Shown: positions 25,536 through 35,402, counted from the first letter of the stretch. The stretch: DNA of 64,000 nucleotides from Thermosporothrix hazakensis (GCF_003253565.1 NZ_QKUF01000030.1:1-64000); one strand, 5' to 3'. Program-made: numbers and translations. Notes: generated from the sequence alone by a model not told the origin.

Positions 25536-26600
25536 ATGAATGCTTGTGACTTTGCCAGTCTTACCCATCGAGAGTTGTGCGATCTGGCGCGGAAACTGGG
25601 AAATACGAGAATGGAAGCTATTCGCGTGCTGTTGCATGGTAGGCCGAGAACAATTCATCTGAAGCTGGAAGCAGATAATCCGACTGGCTCGGTGAAGGAT
25701 CGCACGGCCTGGGGATTGCTACAGACGTTGGAGCGGCGCGGGAGATTGCAGCCAGGCTCATGTCTGGTGGAATCAACATCGGGAAATCTCGGGGTAGCGC
25801 TGGCCTTTCTCTGCCGCTTGCGTGGATATAGCTTTATTGCCGTAGTTGATCCAAAGACGACACCTGAGAATGTTTCGCGCATGCAGGCACTTGGTGCCGA
25901 GGTTGATATGGTACGCCAGCCCGATGAGCATGGGGGGTATCTGCTCTCGCGGCTGGCCCGTATTCGGGAATATTGTGAGCGTTCCGCCCACTACGTCTGG
26001 CCGAATCAGTATGCTAATGCGGCCAATCCGCTGGTGCATCGCCAGATGACCGGGCCTGAGATCTATCGCCAGATGCAGGGAAAGGTCGATGCTATCTTTC
26101 TCGCGGTGTCAACGGGCGGAACACTGGCCGGAATTGCTGAATACTTCCGTGAGGTCAGCCCGAGAACGCGGATTATCGCCGTTGATGCTTATGGGTCAGT
26201 TGTGTTTGGAACGCCAGCGGCGCCGAGAAAATTAACGGGGATAGGTGCCTCTCAGCCCTCTCGTTTTCTGCGTCGCGAACACTATGACGAGTACCTGCTG
26301 GTGACGGATCGGGAAGCCTTTTCGGTGTGCCGTTCACTGGCTGCCTCTGTGCAGATACAGGTGGGGGGATCGAGTGGTGCGGTGCTCGCGGCCTGCCTGC
26401 GCTATCTGGAACAGCATTCTGAGCTTGAGCGTGTGGTGTGTCTGTGCCCCGATGGAGGCGCAAACTATACGTCTTCGATCTATCAGGATGCCTGGTTACA
26501 GGAGAATGGAATAGAGCTGGATAAGATTGATTGTTTTGAGCGTGCCTTGAGTCTGAAAGGAACGAAAGATGCGAGACGGTTTTGTGTATCTCTCGCGTAA
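25536..26600 (+). CDS. sbnA: SbnA-like PLP-dependent synthase (L-2,3-diaminopropionate pathway)
   Basis: A 354-residue fold-type II PLP enzyme of the cysteine synthase group: the PLP lysine in DNPTGSVKDRT near residue 50, the STSGNLG asparagine loop and the STGGTLAG phosphate-binding loop. SbnA makes N-(1-amino-1-carboxy-2-ethyl)-glutamate from O-phosphoserine and glutamate. The assignment as SbnA rather than CysK rests on the overlapping SbnB-like gene that follows (32-bp overlap). The two make L-2,3-diaminopropionate, as in staphyloferrin B biosynthesis. Confidence 0.85.
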   Translation: MNACDFASLTHRELCDLARKLGNTRMEAIRVLLHGRPRTIHLKLEADNPTGSVKDRTAWGLLQTLERRGRLQPGSCLVESTSGNLGVALAFLCRLRGYSFIAVVDPKTTPENVSRMQALGAEVDMVRQPDEHGGYLLSRLARIREYCERSAHYVWPNQYANAANPLVHRQMTGPEIYRQMQGKVDAIFLAVSTGGTLAGIAEYFREVSPRTRIIAVDAYGSVVFGTPAAPRKLTGIGASQPSRFLRREHYDEYLLVTDREAFSVCRSLAASVQIQVGGSSGAVLAACLRYLEQHSELERVVCLCPDGGANYTSSIYQDAWLQENGIELDKIDCFERALSLKGTKDARRFCVSLA

Positions 26601-27612
26601 GGATGTGATGCGAGCCTGCGCTGATCTCGATAGCGTTGCTGTGATGCGAGAAGTGTTTCAGCTGCATGGTCGCGGTCAGACGATTCTGCCTGATGAGGCG
26701 TATCTTGGGTGGGTGAATGAGGAGGGAGAGCACGTGCGCAGCCTGAATATGCCGGCCTATGTCGGGGGAGCGATTCGATTTGCAGGCACGAAAGTAATTA
26801 ATGGGAACATTGCGAATCCACAACGGCGCGGTATTCCTCGGGCCAGCGGACTGACGTTACTCTATGACGAGGTGACGGCGCAGGTAGTATGTGTGATGGA
26901 AGCGGCCTATCTTTCGAGCCTGCGAACGGCCAGTGTCAGTATCCTGTCTGCCTTGCTTTTACAGGGAGGGCTGATTGAGACGGTTGCCGTAATTGGGGCA
27001 GGCGTGATTGCGCAGCGACATCTGGAGTTGGTGTTGAAGTATCTGCCCGACGTGCAACGGCTCCTGGTCTATGATCTGGTCCCAGGACAGGTGGAGCAAG
27101 TGCGACAAGCATTGCAGTCTGAGTTGCTCCGGCGTGGAGTCACATTGGAAGAGGCGAAGTCGGCGGAAGCGGCGATTCGTCCGGCACAACTGGTAATTCC
27201 TGCGACGACGGTGACTGAAGGATATATCCAGTATGCATGGTTGCAACCTGGAACTATTGTGGTGCATGTTTCGCTGGATGATGTGCTGCCAGAGGTTGTG
27301 CTTCGAGCCGATGGGGTGATCGTCGATGATTGGGAACTGGTGCGCACTGATACCCGTCGCCTTCTGGGAAGAATGTATAGGAACGGGCAGCTTGTCGGGC
27401 CGGATGAAGCTTTGCCCGCTAAAGGGGAAGAGTGTCGGCGAGTTGATGCGCAATTAGGCGAGCTTGTCTGCGGGAAGCGAGGTGGGAGGAAAACGAAGGA
27501 TGATATTCTCCTGGTGAATCCGTTCGGGCTTGCGATCGAAGATGTGGCGCTTGCATCGTACGTGTATCGAAAAGCAGGCCAGCTAGGACTGGGGATACAA
27601 CTGTTGTATTAA
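26569..27612 (+). CDS. sbnB: SbnB-like NAD-dependent dehydrogenase (ornithine cyclodeaminase family)
   Basis: A 347-residue ornithine cyclodeaminase/mu-crystallin family protein: RGIPRASGLTLLYDE, MEAAYLSSLRTASVS and the nucleotide loop VIGAGVIAQRHLE. SbnB oxidises the SbnA product to release L-2,3-diaminopropionate and 2-oxoglutarate. The start overlaps the end of the sbnA-like gene by 32 bases. It is the last recognised gene of the biosynthetic cluster. No amino-acid-activating enzyme (adenylation domain) is seen in the window. Confidence 0.85.
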   Translation: MRDGFVYLSRKDVMRACADLDSVAVMREVFQLHGRGQTILPDEAYLGWVNEEGEHVRSLNMPAYVGGAIRFAGTKVINGNIANPQRRGIPRASGLTLLYDEVTAQVVCVMEAAYLSSLRTASVSILSALLLQGGLIETVAVIGAGVIAQRHLELVLKYLPDVQRLLVYDLVPGQVEQVRQALQSELLRRGVTLEEAKSAEAAIRPAQLVIPATTVTEGYIQYAWLQPGTIVVHVSLDDVLPEVVLRADGVIVDDWELVRTDTRRLLGRMYRNGQLVGPDEALPAKGEECRRVDAQLGELVCGKRGGRKTKDDILLVNPFGLAIEDVALASYVYRKAGQLGLGIQLLY

Positions 27613-27856
27613 AACGAAGTCAGATGTGCGCAGTATCGTGGTTGCATCCGTTATGTTTGTACCTCGGGTTAAAGGAGTACGAGAGAGATCAAGCATATAC
27701 GAAAGATGCAAAGCATCATCAGATGCGAAAAGGGGCTGCACGTTGATTCAGTATCCAGATACATTTGGGGACAAGGAGCGTTGTTTTTCTGCAAGAATCT
27801 GAGAAGTCTCGCTCCCTGTTCCTCACTGTTTTCTGCGATCGAGGCTTCTGTTGTGC

Positions 27857-28075
27857 TCAACGCAGAAGAGAGAAGAGGAGGTACCCTCCTATAACTGCAA
27901 TAATGAAGGCAGCAGGACCTATAAACAGAACATTTGTCCTATGAGATGGCGAGATGTGTTGTGTGCTTAGAGCAATTGCATTTACACTGCTCCTTTGCTC
28001 GAATGCCTTTTCAGGTTGAATCCCCCTTTTAGCTCCTGCTTCTATCTCACTTCCCTGTCTACTTGCTTGTTCCAT
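27857..28075 (-). CDS. Possible tail-anchored small protein (72 aa)
   Basis: The frame starts MEQASRQGSEIEAGAK, has a polar N-terminal half and ends with one hydrophobic helix (LFIGPAAFIIAVIGGYLLF). This resembles a real tail-anchored membrane protein, but there is no ribosome binding site before the ATG. A longer in-frame reading runs into the next gene on the other strand. Low confidence. Confidence 0.25.
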   Translation of the reverse strand: MEQASRQGSEIEAGAKRGIQPEKAFEQRSSVNAIALSTQHISPSHRTNVLFIGPAAFIIAVIGGYLLFSLLR

Positions 28076-28095
28076 TGACAAGGTAAATGCAAGTT

Positions 28096-28121
28096 CTATT
28101 TTAAAGTATGCTTTAAAATAG
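28096..28121. promoter_or_regulatory. Perfect AT-rich inverted repeat upstream of the two-gene module
   Basis: CTATTTTAAAG, loop TATG, CTTTAAAATAG: an 11-bp perfect inverted repeat about 130 bases before the first gene of the module at 28250. It could be an operator or a terminator-type hairpin. Confidence 0.4.
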
Positions 28122-28249
28122 TAGTAGATATTATTTATGGTAAATACTTGAAATGATGGTTGATTTATAGTATCCTCTCTATAGATGTTTCTGATGGTGA
28201 GGCCACTCCCCGGTACTTCTGACTCGTTTTTCGTGGAAGAGAGGTGCAT

Positions 28250-31200
28250 ATGTCGAATAATATTGAATACACCAACCTGACGCTTGCGAACAGTGATTAT
28301 AGCGATTTGTTGGAAAAGATTGAGAAGCTGCTGGATGAAGAGCTCAAGCGAATTCAAACCACAGGCAAAGGCAACTACTTTGGGATGACTCCGTATCCTG
28401 TTTTTGATATTGATAAGCTTGCGGAGGCTATGGCGAAGCAATTTATTGGCAGTAACCAATATCCATTTGAGAATATAGATGGAACGGCCTTCGCAACCGT
28501 GTACATGCCTGAGGTAGAGGCACAACAAAAGTTTAGTCAACAACTCCATTCTATTCTGCGAAAGATGCAGCGCTGTATGCAAAGTCTCTATTTCAAGCAA
28601 CCGAATGCACCAAAGCAACAGACACCAAATGCTCTCCATATTTATATGAAGAAATTTGTTGAAGAGATAACAAAAACATTAAGTAGCTCCTCTCTTTCTT
28701 CTCAAACCGGTTCACAGATGCATGGGCTTACGTATGGAAGCTTCACTACTCCGTTTGATGTAAAGAAGAGACGCCTGAGTGTAACAAAGAATCCTGAGAG
28801 CAGTGAAGTGGGCGAAAAGATCTGGTTGAAGGGGCATAAACTCACGGTCCAGGTCCAGAACATTGGTCAGTTTGACCGGGATGTTATTGATGGCATTATG
28901 ACACGGCTTAAACAAATGCGTGAGGCGGGTGAAGAGCTTGATGATGAAAGTCTGAGTGACGTACAGGATGAACTGAAGAGAAAAGCGGCGGCACCGACAT
29001 CGGACCTGCAAGCGTTGCGGAACGCGGTTATTGCTGAGACGGTTGCGCGTATCTTTCGGGAATGTAAAGTGCGCTATTTGCAATACCTGCTCAATGGCAT
29101 GAAGGTATGGAACAAGCCGGGAAAAGAGCGGGGGATGCGCCTGCTTGAGAACCTGATTGCGCGCCTGCGGGCGCTTGACGAGTATAGTCGTGCTTATGAT
29201 CTTGAGCACTATGAGGTGACCTTTCAGCAGCGTACCTATAACTTTAAGGAGATTCTGTCCGGGGCAGCTGCTTTTGATTCCCTGCCTATTATTACCGAGA
29301 TTGAAGGCCTGCTGAATGAGACAACCGATGTGCAGCAAGGAATAAAGACCTTTATTGTGGGGGTGAAGCTGAAACTCAATGGCAAGGTGCAGGTCCACGG
29401 AGGCAAGAATGACACCGTGTTTGATTATAACATCAGCCTGCTCGACCCTCAGACTCCCCTTTATAAGAGGCGTAAGGCAGCGGCGATTGATGAAGAGAGA
29501 TTCTATGAAAAAGTGCTGCATGTGGCCTTGCTCTATCTTGTGCTGGTAAGGTTAGATGATCCTACCTTTGATGCGGTTGCATTCTTTGAGAAGAAAATAC
29601 GTCCAGTGCTGCAAACTGGCTCTGAAGAGGAGAAACTGGATGTTCTCCTGAAGATTAAGCGAGGCATTGAGGCTGGAAAGAAGGCTGAAGAGTATATCAG
29701 AACGCTCAAAGATCTGCTCGTTGAGTTTATCAAACATCAATCTATCGGACCAGACATGGCACCGGAAACGCTGGTGTTGAGTCTGAAGTCTTCGCTGCTG
29801 AATACTGATCTGGACTCGATCGTTAATTCGCATATCTACTTTCAGGAATTTGTTCCTCAGCAGTCGAAAAGTGTGTTGAAACATGTTGCGGTGGAAGAGG
29901 CCAGAACCAGTAACGACGCACTCTGTAAACTGCCACTTCAGATCCAATTCGAGCCACTCTACTACTATCCAGCAGATACGCTGGAAGAGGTGTACACCAT
30001 GAAGTACACAGCCACCCAGTTGAAGACGCTCCCCGTGATGCTGGTGCCGGTTGACAATAGTGAGTATCTCAGAGATATTAAGAATTCGTTTGGAAAACTG
30101 AACCGAATCGCTCTCTATTATCGGCACCATACATGGTATTCGGACTCGCCGGAAGCCTTTGTCTATCGCTTTACCTATATCACGCTTGCCTATATCTTTG
30201 TGAAGATGCTTGCAAGCTATGCGGTGGGGAAGGGGGAGGATCCGGACCTGTTCTTGCCCATTTTGTGTATCCATGATCGCGATGAGGCTGAAGCAGATGT
30301 CAATCGGCATGATGAGACGGTGTACAAGGAAGAGGAGCAAAAAACAGTACAACTCAGCGATGAAGCCTTTATCCATTCGTTTGCCAAGCTCCTCGATTTT
30401 CTTCTAAGTCAGGATTATCTAAGCAGCTCGCAAGGTTTCAAGCGTGACACGATTCAAGGTGCGAAGCAGGGAATTCATAAGCGGAGAAACGCGCTTGCCT
30501 CCTTGTTTTCAGCACTTCCACGTTCCTTTGTAAAGCAGTTGGCACAACCGAACAGGGACTATGCGTTGAAAAAGCTTGCCCTGGTGATCGTTTCCAGTCG
30601 TCCAAGCGATAAGAATAGGAAAGCGCAAGAACCGGATTCAATTGAGGGTGCGACACTGTATGGTCAGATTGTTGGGATTGAACGGCTTGATACAGGCGCT
30701 ATCAGGCTTGGCCTGCTTACCACCTTCTCTGCCAACCTTGAGAAGAAGGAGCTCTACTCTCGTCCCCAGGCCTTGATAGACCAGCTTCGAAAATATGCAG
30801 CTCAGGGTTACTCTCATTTTCTCTATGTCGCGCATGCGCCATATAATCGGACTCTCAAGGTAGAACAGCTAGATCTTTACTTTATGAATGAATCCGTTAT
30901 TCAGGCGCTGCGTGAAATTCCCGCAGGTGAGAAGGGTGAACATATTCGGGTCTATCCGATTTTCTGTGACAAATACTACGTTGTCAATCGTAAACCACGG
31001 GCCAGATCAAGTGTCCCGGACGTGAATTCGCTCTATATCGATGATATTGGAGAGCTTGCGCAGGTGTCACGTGATACCAGCAAAAAAGCTATTCTCTTTT
31101 TCAATATCTTTACCGGGAAAACGATTAATCCTGAGTCTGTCTACAATGGTGTGATGTCGTATACGACGCTGGTGAACACCTATCAGAATGATGTGACCTA

Positions 31201-31522
31201 CGATCAATACATCTGGAGTGACCTGCTCAGTTTGAGTAGTGAGAATTCTCTAAGAGCCGAAATCCTGGAGATGCTGACCCTCTTTCACTTCTGGCGTTTT
31301 GAGAAAGGCAACGAGATTAGGAATGTTAACAAGACTGGGAAAGACAAAAGGATTCAGATTCAGATGAAACTGGACCCCTATAGCCAGATTATTGGGACAG
31401 ACTCAGTTGGCAAACTCAGCATTTATCCTCATATGCGGAGCAAAGTGCGTTTTAATGCATTGTCTTATCTGACAGAGGTCCGTTCTGTCTTGCGCAAGCA
31501 AAAGAATGAAGGTGAGCGATGA
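28250..31522 (+). CDS. Very large protein of unknown family (1090 aa), first gene of an unassigned two-gene module
   Basis: I do not recognise this protein. It has a helical N-terminal half (about 1-450) with charged coiled segments, and a mixed middle. A C-terminal third with alternating strands and helices (SSRPSD near residue 785, LYGQIVGIERLDTG, GYSHFLYVAHAPYNRTL, HIRVYPIFCDKYYVV) has a faint RNase H/PIWI-like rhythm, but no catalytic acidic set is clear. There are no membrane segments or signal peptide. The ATG at 28250 follows GAGAGG; the GTG at 28244 is less likely. Its stop overlaps the ATG of the helicase-like gene (ATGA), so the two are translated together. It stands at the start of a dense defence island, so a role in anti-phage defence is inferred from context only. 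Confidence 0.65.
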   Translation: MSNNIEYTNLTLANSDYSDLLEKIEKLLDEELKRIQTTGKGNYFGMTPYPVFDIDKLAEAMAKQFIGSNQYPFENIDGTAFATVYMPEVEAQQKFSQQLHSILRKMQRCMQSLYFKQPNAPKQQTPNALHIYMKKFVEEITKTLSSSSLSSQTGSQMHGLTYGSFTTPFDVKKRRLSVTKNPESSEVGEKIWLKGHKLTVQVQNIGQFDRDVIDGIMTRLKQMREAGEELDDESLSDVQDELKRKAAAPTSDLQALRNAVIAETVARIFRECKVRYLQYLLNGMKVWNKPGKERGMRLLENLIARLRALDEYSRAYDLEHYEVTFQQRTYNFKEILSGAAAFDSLPIITEIEGLLNETTDVQQGIKTFIVGVKLKLNGKVQVHGGKNDTVFDYNISLLDPQTPLYKRRKAAAIDEERFYEKVLHVALLYLVLVRLDDPTFDAVAFFEKKIRPVLQTGSEEEKLDVLLKIKRGIEAGKKAEEYIRTLKDLLVEFIKHQSIGPDMAPETLVLSLKSSLLNTDLDSIVNSHIYFQEFVPQQSKSVLKHVAVEEARTSNDALCKLPLQIQFEPLYYYPADTLEEVYTMKYTATQLKTLPVMLVPVDNSEYLRDIKNSFGKLNRIALYYRHHTWYSDSPEAFVYRFTYITLAYIFVKMLASYAVGKGEDPDLFLPILCIHDRDEAEADVNRHDETVYKEEEQKTVQLSDEAFIHSFAKLLDFLLSQDYLSSSQGFKRDTIQGAKQGIHKRRNALASLFSALPRSFVKQLAQPNRDYALKKLALVIVSSRPSDKNRKAQEPDSIEGATLYGQIVGIERLDTGAIRLGLLTTFSANLEKKELYSRPQALIDQLRKYAAQGYSHFLYVAHAPYNRTLKVEQLDLYFMNESVIQALREIPAGEKGEHIRVYPIFCDKYYVVNRKPRARSSVPDVNSLYIDDIGELAQVSRDTSKKAILFFNIFTGKTINPESVYNGVMSYTTLVNTYQNDVTYDQYIWSDLLSLSSENSLRAEILEMLTLFHFWRFEKGNEIRNVNKTGKDKRIQIQMKLDPYSQIIGTDSVGKLSIYPHMRSKVRFNALSYLTEVRSVLRKQKNEGER

Positions 31523-34500
31523 TGGGAGAGAAACCACAGCAAGAAAACAAGAAGAAGCTTTTCGGGACCCATCTTGGTCGTGTGTTTGAGGTCGGTTTTA
31601 ATATCGGGCTGCTCGAAAGCCTGGAGCGCCATGAGATTACTGCCTACTATGGTGATACCTATAAGCAAGATTTGCAGAAATTGTATGCCCCGCGTCTGAT
31701 TCAGCAGTTGCAGAAATATGCAGATGTCAGTGACAGTTGGAGTAAAGCAAATATCGAGCGCTGGGGCTATTTTATCCTCATGCGTGGCTACCTCAGTGGC
31801 TTGACCTTTTTTACGGAATATCTGCAGTCGTTTCAACATGCAGATTATAGATGTGTCTATATCCAGTGCAATTTTTATGGCTCGAACAGCCTGGGAACCT
31901 ATACTGAGAAGGACTCGCGCTCTGCTGCCCTGGAGCTTATCCAGCAGTTTGATCGTGCAGGCTATGAGGTTGAGTTGACCGAGGGAGACCTGAGAGAATA
32001 TCAGCGTACGGGAGAATTTCTAAATGCAGATACATTGCTGTTGTTGACCAACGGAAAAAAATGGCGGATGTTCTGCGTTGATCTCTCAATCTTCACTGTA
32101 CGCACGCTTGAAGACACCCATGATCTGACCGATATCGCCTTTCTACAGCAGATGCTTGTGCGTGAGCTATCTTATCTGAGAAGCAAGAGTGTCTTTACAA
32201 ACTTGAGTATTGACGCCGATCTTGACACGACTGCTGACGTGATGCTCTCTTCGCAATTGAATCACTATTTTAAGGCATTTCAGCATCACGATAAAGAGAG
32301 TGTAAAGCTGATTCAGGCGGCTAGCTATGCATACAGCTTTTATGCGTTCCTGCGGCGAAAAGCGGTACTCGATGAGCGAAGCGACCTGTTTATCAACGCG
32401 CTTGGCTATACAGATCGTGGTTGGAGTGGAATCGCTGTGCATCAGAAGGCGGATAAAGCCAGTCAGATGGATCTGCTGAAGACCTGCGCGGAGATTTATC
32501 GTCAAAAGCCATATGATCAGCAGATCGACGAGGCACGCAACGAACTGCTTCGCTCAATAGAACAGACCGCAGGGCTTAGCTTTAGCGGAAGTGCTGGGCG
32601 TGCGTTCGTGCGCAATTTGGTTCATCTGGTGGAGAGGGGTGATGGTATTCGCTGGTTGGACCATGAAGAGATACTCGAAGGGTTTGCCAGTACATGGACG
32701 CCTTTGCAGCCCGAGATTCTCAACGAGGAGGCGCAGAAGTGGCTTGAGATGAGTGGTTTTCAGGGAAAAACCTTGCAGGATGCGCATGCGGAACTGATCA
32801 AGCAAGCGTTGCGAAGTGATCGACTCTATCTCTTCCTGACGGGGAGTCCTGGCATTGGTAAGACGACGGCCCTGACCTCGTTCTTGAAAGAAGCCGAAGC
32901 AAATGGTGAGGGTTTTCTGTTGCTCTATGCGAGCCCACGAAAGCAGGTCAATCGGGATATCATCAAGAAATTCCGAGAGGAGCCAGCATCACAGCATTTG
33001 TTTGCTCTGACCACCAACTCAACTATTTTACGCGCTCATGGTTCTCGGAATGGTCCTCAGAAGAAGACAGCGTACTTTTATTCACCCGAACGCAGTGCTC
33101 GCTTCTTTGAGGGAGGTATTGACTTTCTTCCTGCGGACGAAGCGGAAATGCAGCCCTCGTTCCAGCGAGCGCGTGAGCTAGAGGAGATTCAAGAGGGCTT
33201 GCTTGTTGACAAGGGAGAGCGCGTATATGGTGTGCTCGATAGTCTGTGCAGCGCAATCAATGTCGTCTTGAGCCGAGATATCTCGCGCTCGGTGGTAGCC
33301 TCGGTCGCAATTCAGTCTCTCAAAAGAGTGGGCAGGGGAGAGAACACCACGCTGGATCATCTCAAAAAGATGCTCAGAAGCGTTTCCAACGATCATGGCA
33401 TTATTCCTGCTAAGATGCACGAGCTCAGGAAGCGGATCAAGCATGTCTTCATTATGATTGACGAAGTAACCGGCGATGAGGGTGGAGCCGCTTTTCTGGC
33501 GGGGCTACAGCGTTTCCTGAGCAATAATGGGCTGTTGGACCCCACTTATGGCTTCAACACAAAGATCATCGTTGCCGATGCCTCTATTGTGGATTCACGT
33601 GTCATCAAACAGCATCTTGAAAAAGATGATTTTGAGCCGAACAAGATTTACTTCCGTAAGCTGGCAAAGGAAGAACAGACTACTCCATTGAGTGTACAGG
33701 AGATCTCCTTTAAGCTTAAAAAAGGGTGGCTCATTAATGCGAACGTCTATCCTGCGGAACGGCTGAAGCTGCGGTATGAAGTAGCAGTCGATACGCTTCA
33801 TTATCAGGAAGAACGCTATGAGGATCGGAGCAAGCAGATCAAGCAAGAGACACATGAGCGTATCATCAGATCAATTTTGCAGACCTTAGAGCGCGCCGAT
33901 CACCAGCAATTGTTGGTCTATATTCAAGATAAGATGCGCCTCTCTGAAATTATGCAAGCAGTATACAAGCGGCGGCAGGGTGATTTCAAAAGAGGGGTGC
34001 ATTACCTGGATATTCACGCGAATAATTCTGAGTATGAGCGGCGCGAGATCGAGGCTCGGCGCGAAAAGGTAAAAATTATCTTTATGACAGCCTCTGCCAG
34101 TCGAGGTCTCTCCTTCCCTCATGCGCGCCATATCATTGTTGATATTCCGCACTTTGAGATTGAACAGAACCTGATGGAGATCCTGCAAGTGATCTATCGT
34201 GGACGCGGGCAGGAGCAATACAACCGTGGCGAGAAGCAAATTACCTTCTATCTGACAGAACGAATTGCCTATCTCAAACCGGAAGATCGGGAGCTGTCTG
34301 TCCGTGAGCGAATGATAGATCTGCTCAATATGCTCATTTTGCTTAAGGCGGCGATTCTGACACGCATCCAGGGCTATGGAAATATCAGCAGAAAGAAGTA
34401 TGTCATTATTCCTATTGGAGGGAAAGCTGTTGCTTCCTCTGGGGAGACGCTAACCTCACGGATTGGACGTTTACTTAAAGAGCTTCAGGATCAGCAGCGC

Positions 34501-35280
34501 CTCAAATGGGAGAATGAGGATCTGAAGTATGTACGTCAGGCGCTTCAAGATTTGCTAGGAAGTGCGGAGATTAAATTACAGCATTATGGGGGAGATGCTA
34601 CTCAGGCGTTTGTTCCGCTGTTGCCGACCTTCTATCAGGAGTTTGTAGAGCGTGTGCGCGGTGGTCTGCATGGTCTGTTAGGATGGAAACGCTTTGAAAC
34701 GGCCTACATCTGTGGCGGGCTGCTTGTCGCTCCGTGCGTTGGCCGCAATATGCAGGAAAGCTACTGGCTCCATGCGAACAAATTACTGCGAGAGAAGGTG
34801 GGGAGCAAGGAAGAGCTCTTAGCACGGATGGAGGCGCTGGCGCGAGATCGCGACTATCCTGATTCTTTGCATGATACATTGAGAGATGCGATCGCCTTAA
34901 TCAAGGGCTTGGAGCGCTATGATTCGCATGTGACCTCGCGGTATAAGCAGGATAGCTGGCATAAGGATCAGCACTGTGCCTTTCCCTTGGTCTGCCTGGT
35001 TGCCTATCCTGTTTTTCAAGCGTACTTCCAGGGAAAGCCGCAGCGTGAAGAGCAGGCGGAAACCTCCTTCCGGGCGCTGCTACAGACATATCTGCGTAGT
35101 GTTTGCACGAATGCTGATAGCATCTTACCTCTTGGCAGCATGTACGAAGATTTTCCCTTTTTGATCTTTCGCAGTCTGAGCCTGGGGGAAGCGCGGCGCA
35201 AGATCTTTACTGGAAACTATCTCTTTATGTCACATGAGATGAACATTCTCAACCTGCTGCTTGCAACTGATCGGGTCTGA
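31519..35280 (+). CDS. Large helicase-like NTPase (1253 aa), second gene of the unassigned module
   Basis: The N-terminal 430 residues are not recognised; a segment around 150-200 (ADTLLLLTNGKKWRMFCVDLS) could be a degenerate restriction-endonuclease-like fold. A helicase core follows: Walker A GSPGIGKTT near residue 443, a Walker B-like IDEVTGDE near 646, motif V-like SASRGLSFPHARH near 858 and a motif VI-like QVIYRGRGQE near 889. The spacing between Walker A and B is unusually long (about 200 residues). The C-terminal 300 residues are unassigned. It overlaps the 1090-residue gene by four bases and ends before a strong hairpin terminator. It does not match the helicases of Hachiman, DISARM, Druantia or Zorya as far as I can tell by eye. 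Confidence 0.7.
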   Translation: MMGEKPQQENKKKLFGTHLGRVFEVGFNIGLLESLERHEITAYYGDTYKQDLQKLYAPRLIQQLQKYADVSDSWSKANIERWGYFILMRGYLSGLTFFTEYLQSFQHADYRCVYIQCNFYGSNSLGTYTEKDSRSAALELIQQFDRAGYEVELTEGDLREYQRTGEFLNADTLLLLTNGKKWRMFCVDLSIFTVRTLEDTHDLTDIAFLQQMLVRELSYLRSKSVFTNLSIDADLDTTADVMLSSQLNHYFKAFQHHDKESVKLIQAASYAYSFYAFLRRKAVLDERSDLFINALGYTDRGWSGIAVHQKADKASQMDLLKTCAEIYRQKPYDQQIDEARNELLRSIEQTAGLSFSGSAGRAFVRNLVHLVERGDGIRWLDHEEILEGFASTWTPLQPEILNEEAQKWLEMSGFQGKTLQDAHAELIKQALRSDRLYLFLTGSPGIGKTTALTSFLKEAEANGEGFLLLYASPRKQVNRDIIKKFREEPASQHLFALTTNSTILRAHGSRNGPQKKTAYFYSPERSARFFEGGIDFLPADEAEMQPSFQRARELEEIQEGLLVDKGERVYGVLDSLCSAINVVLSRDISRSVVASVAIQSLKRVGRGENTTLDHLKKMLRSVSNDHGIIPAKMHELRKRIKHVFIMIDEVTGDEGGAAFLAGLQRFLSNNGLLDPTYGFNTKIIVADASIVDSRVIKQHLEKDDFEPNKIYFRKLAKEEQTTPLSVQEISFKLKKGWLINANVYPAERLKLRYEVAVDTLHYQEERYEDRSKQIKQETHERIIRSILQTLERADHQQLLVYIQDKMRLSEIMQAVYKRRQGDFKRGVHYLDIHANNSEYERREIEARREKVKIIFMTASASRGLSFPHARHIIVDIPHFEIEQNLMEILQVIYRGRGQEQYNRGEKQITFYLTERIAYLKPEDRELSVRERMIDLLNMLILLKAAILTRIQGYGNISRKKYVIIPIGGKAVASSGETLTSRIGRLLKELQDQQRLKWENEDLKYVRQALQDLLGSAEIKLQHYGGDATQAFVPLLPTFYQEFVERVRGGLHGLLGWKRFETAYICGGLLVAPCVGRNMQESYWLHANKLLREKVGSKEELLARMEALARDRDYPDSLHDTLRDAIALIKGLERYDSHVTSRYKQDSWHKDQHCAFPLVCLVAYPVFQAYFQGKPQREEQAETSFRALLQTYLRSVCTNADSILPLGSMYEDFPFLIFRSLSLGEARRKIFTGNYLFMSHEMNILNLLLATDRV

Positions 35281-35351
35281 ATGGACGCCTGATCGGCGTG
35301 TTCGGTTTGTTTTCTCAGCAGGAGCCAGAGATTTTGTGTAATGTGAGTCGG

Positions 35352-35402
35352 GCGATGACCATTGGAAGAACTCCATCTTTGGTCATCGCTTACTCTGTTT
35401 TG
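35352..35402 (+). terminator. Terminator after the two-gene module
   Basis: A perfect 10-bp stem GCGATGACCA / TGGTCATCGC (35352-35361 and 35380-35389) is followed by TTACTCTGTTTTG. The rest of 35281-35511 holds only a weak 5-bp hairpin and AT-rich sequence. Confidence 0.6.

Larger units (their letters stand above)
27613..28249. other. Boundary between biosynthetic cluster and defence island
   Basis: About 640 bases of lower GC content. It contains two weak minus-strand frames (27857-28075, listed, and 27669-27860, a 63-residue TTG-started frame overlapping its stop) and the palindrome at 28096-28121. No mobile-element gene is recognised. Confidence 0.5.

Noticed and set aside
27706..27894. 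62-codon plus-strand frame in the boundary region
   Set aside because: No ribosome binding site or family resemblance; composition looks like chance.
28076..28639. Long upstream extension of the minus-strand frame ending at 27857
   Set aside because: Most of it is the reverse complement of the 1090-residue gene; only the 72-codon end could be real.
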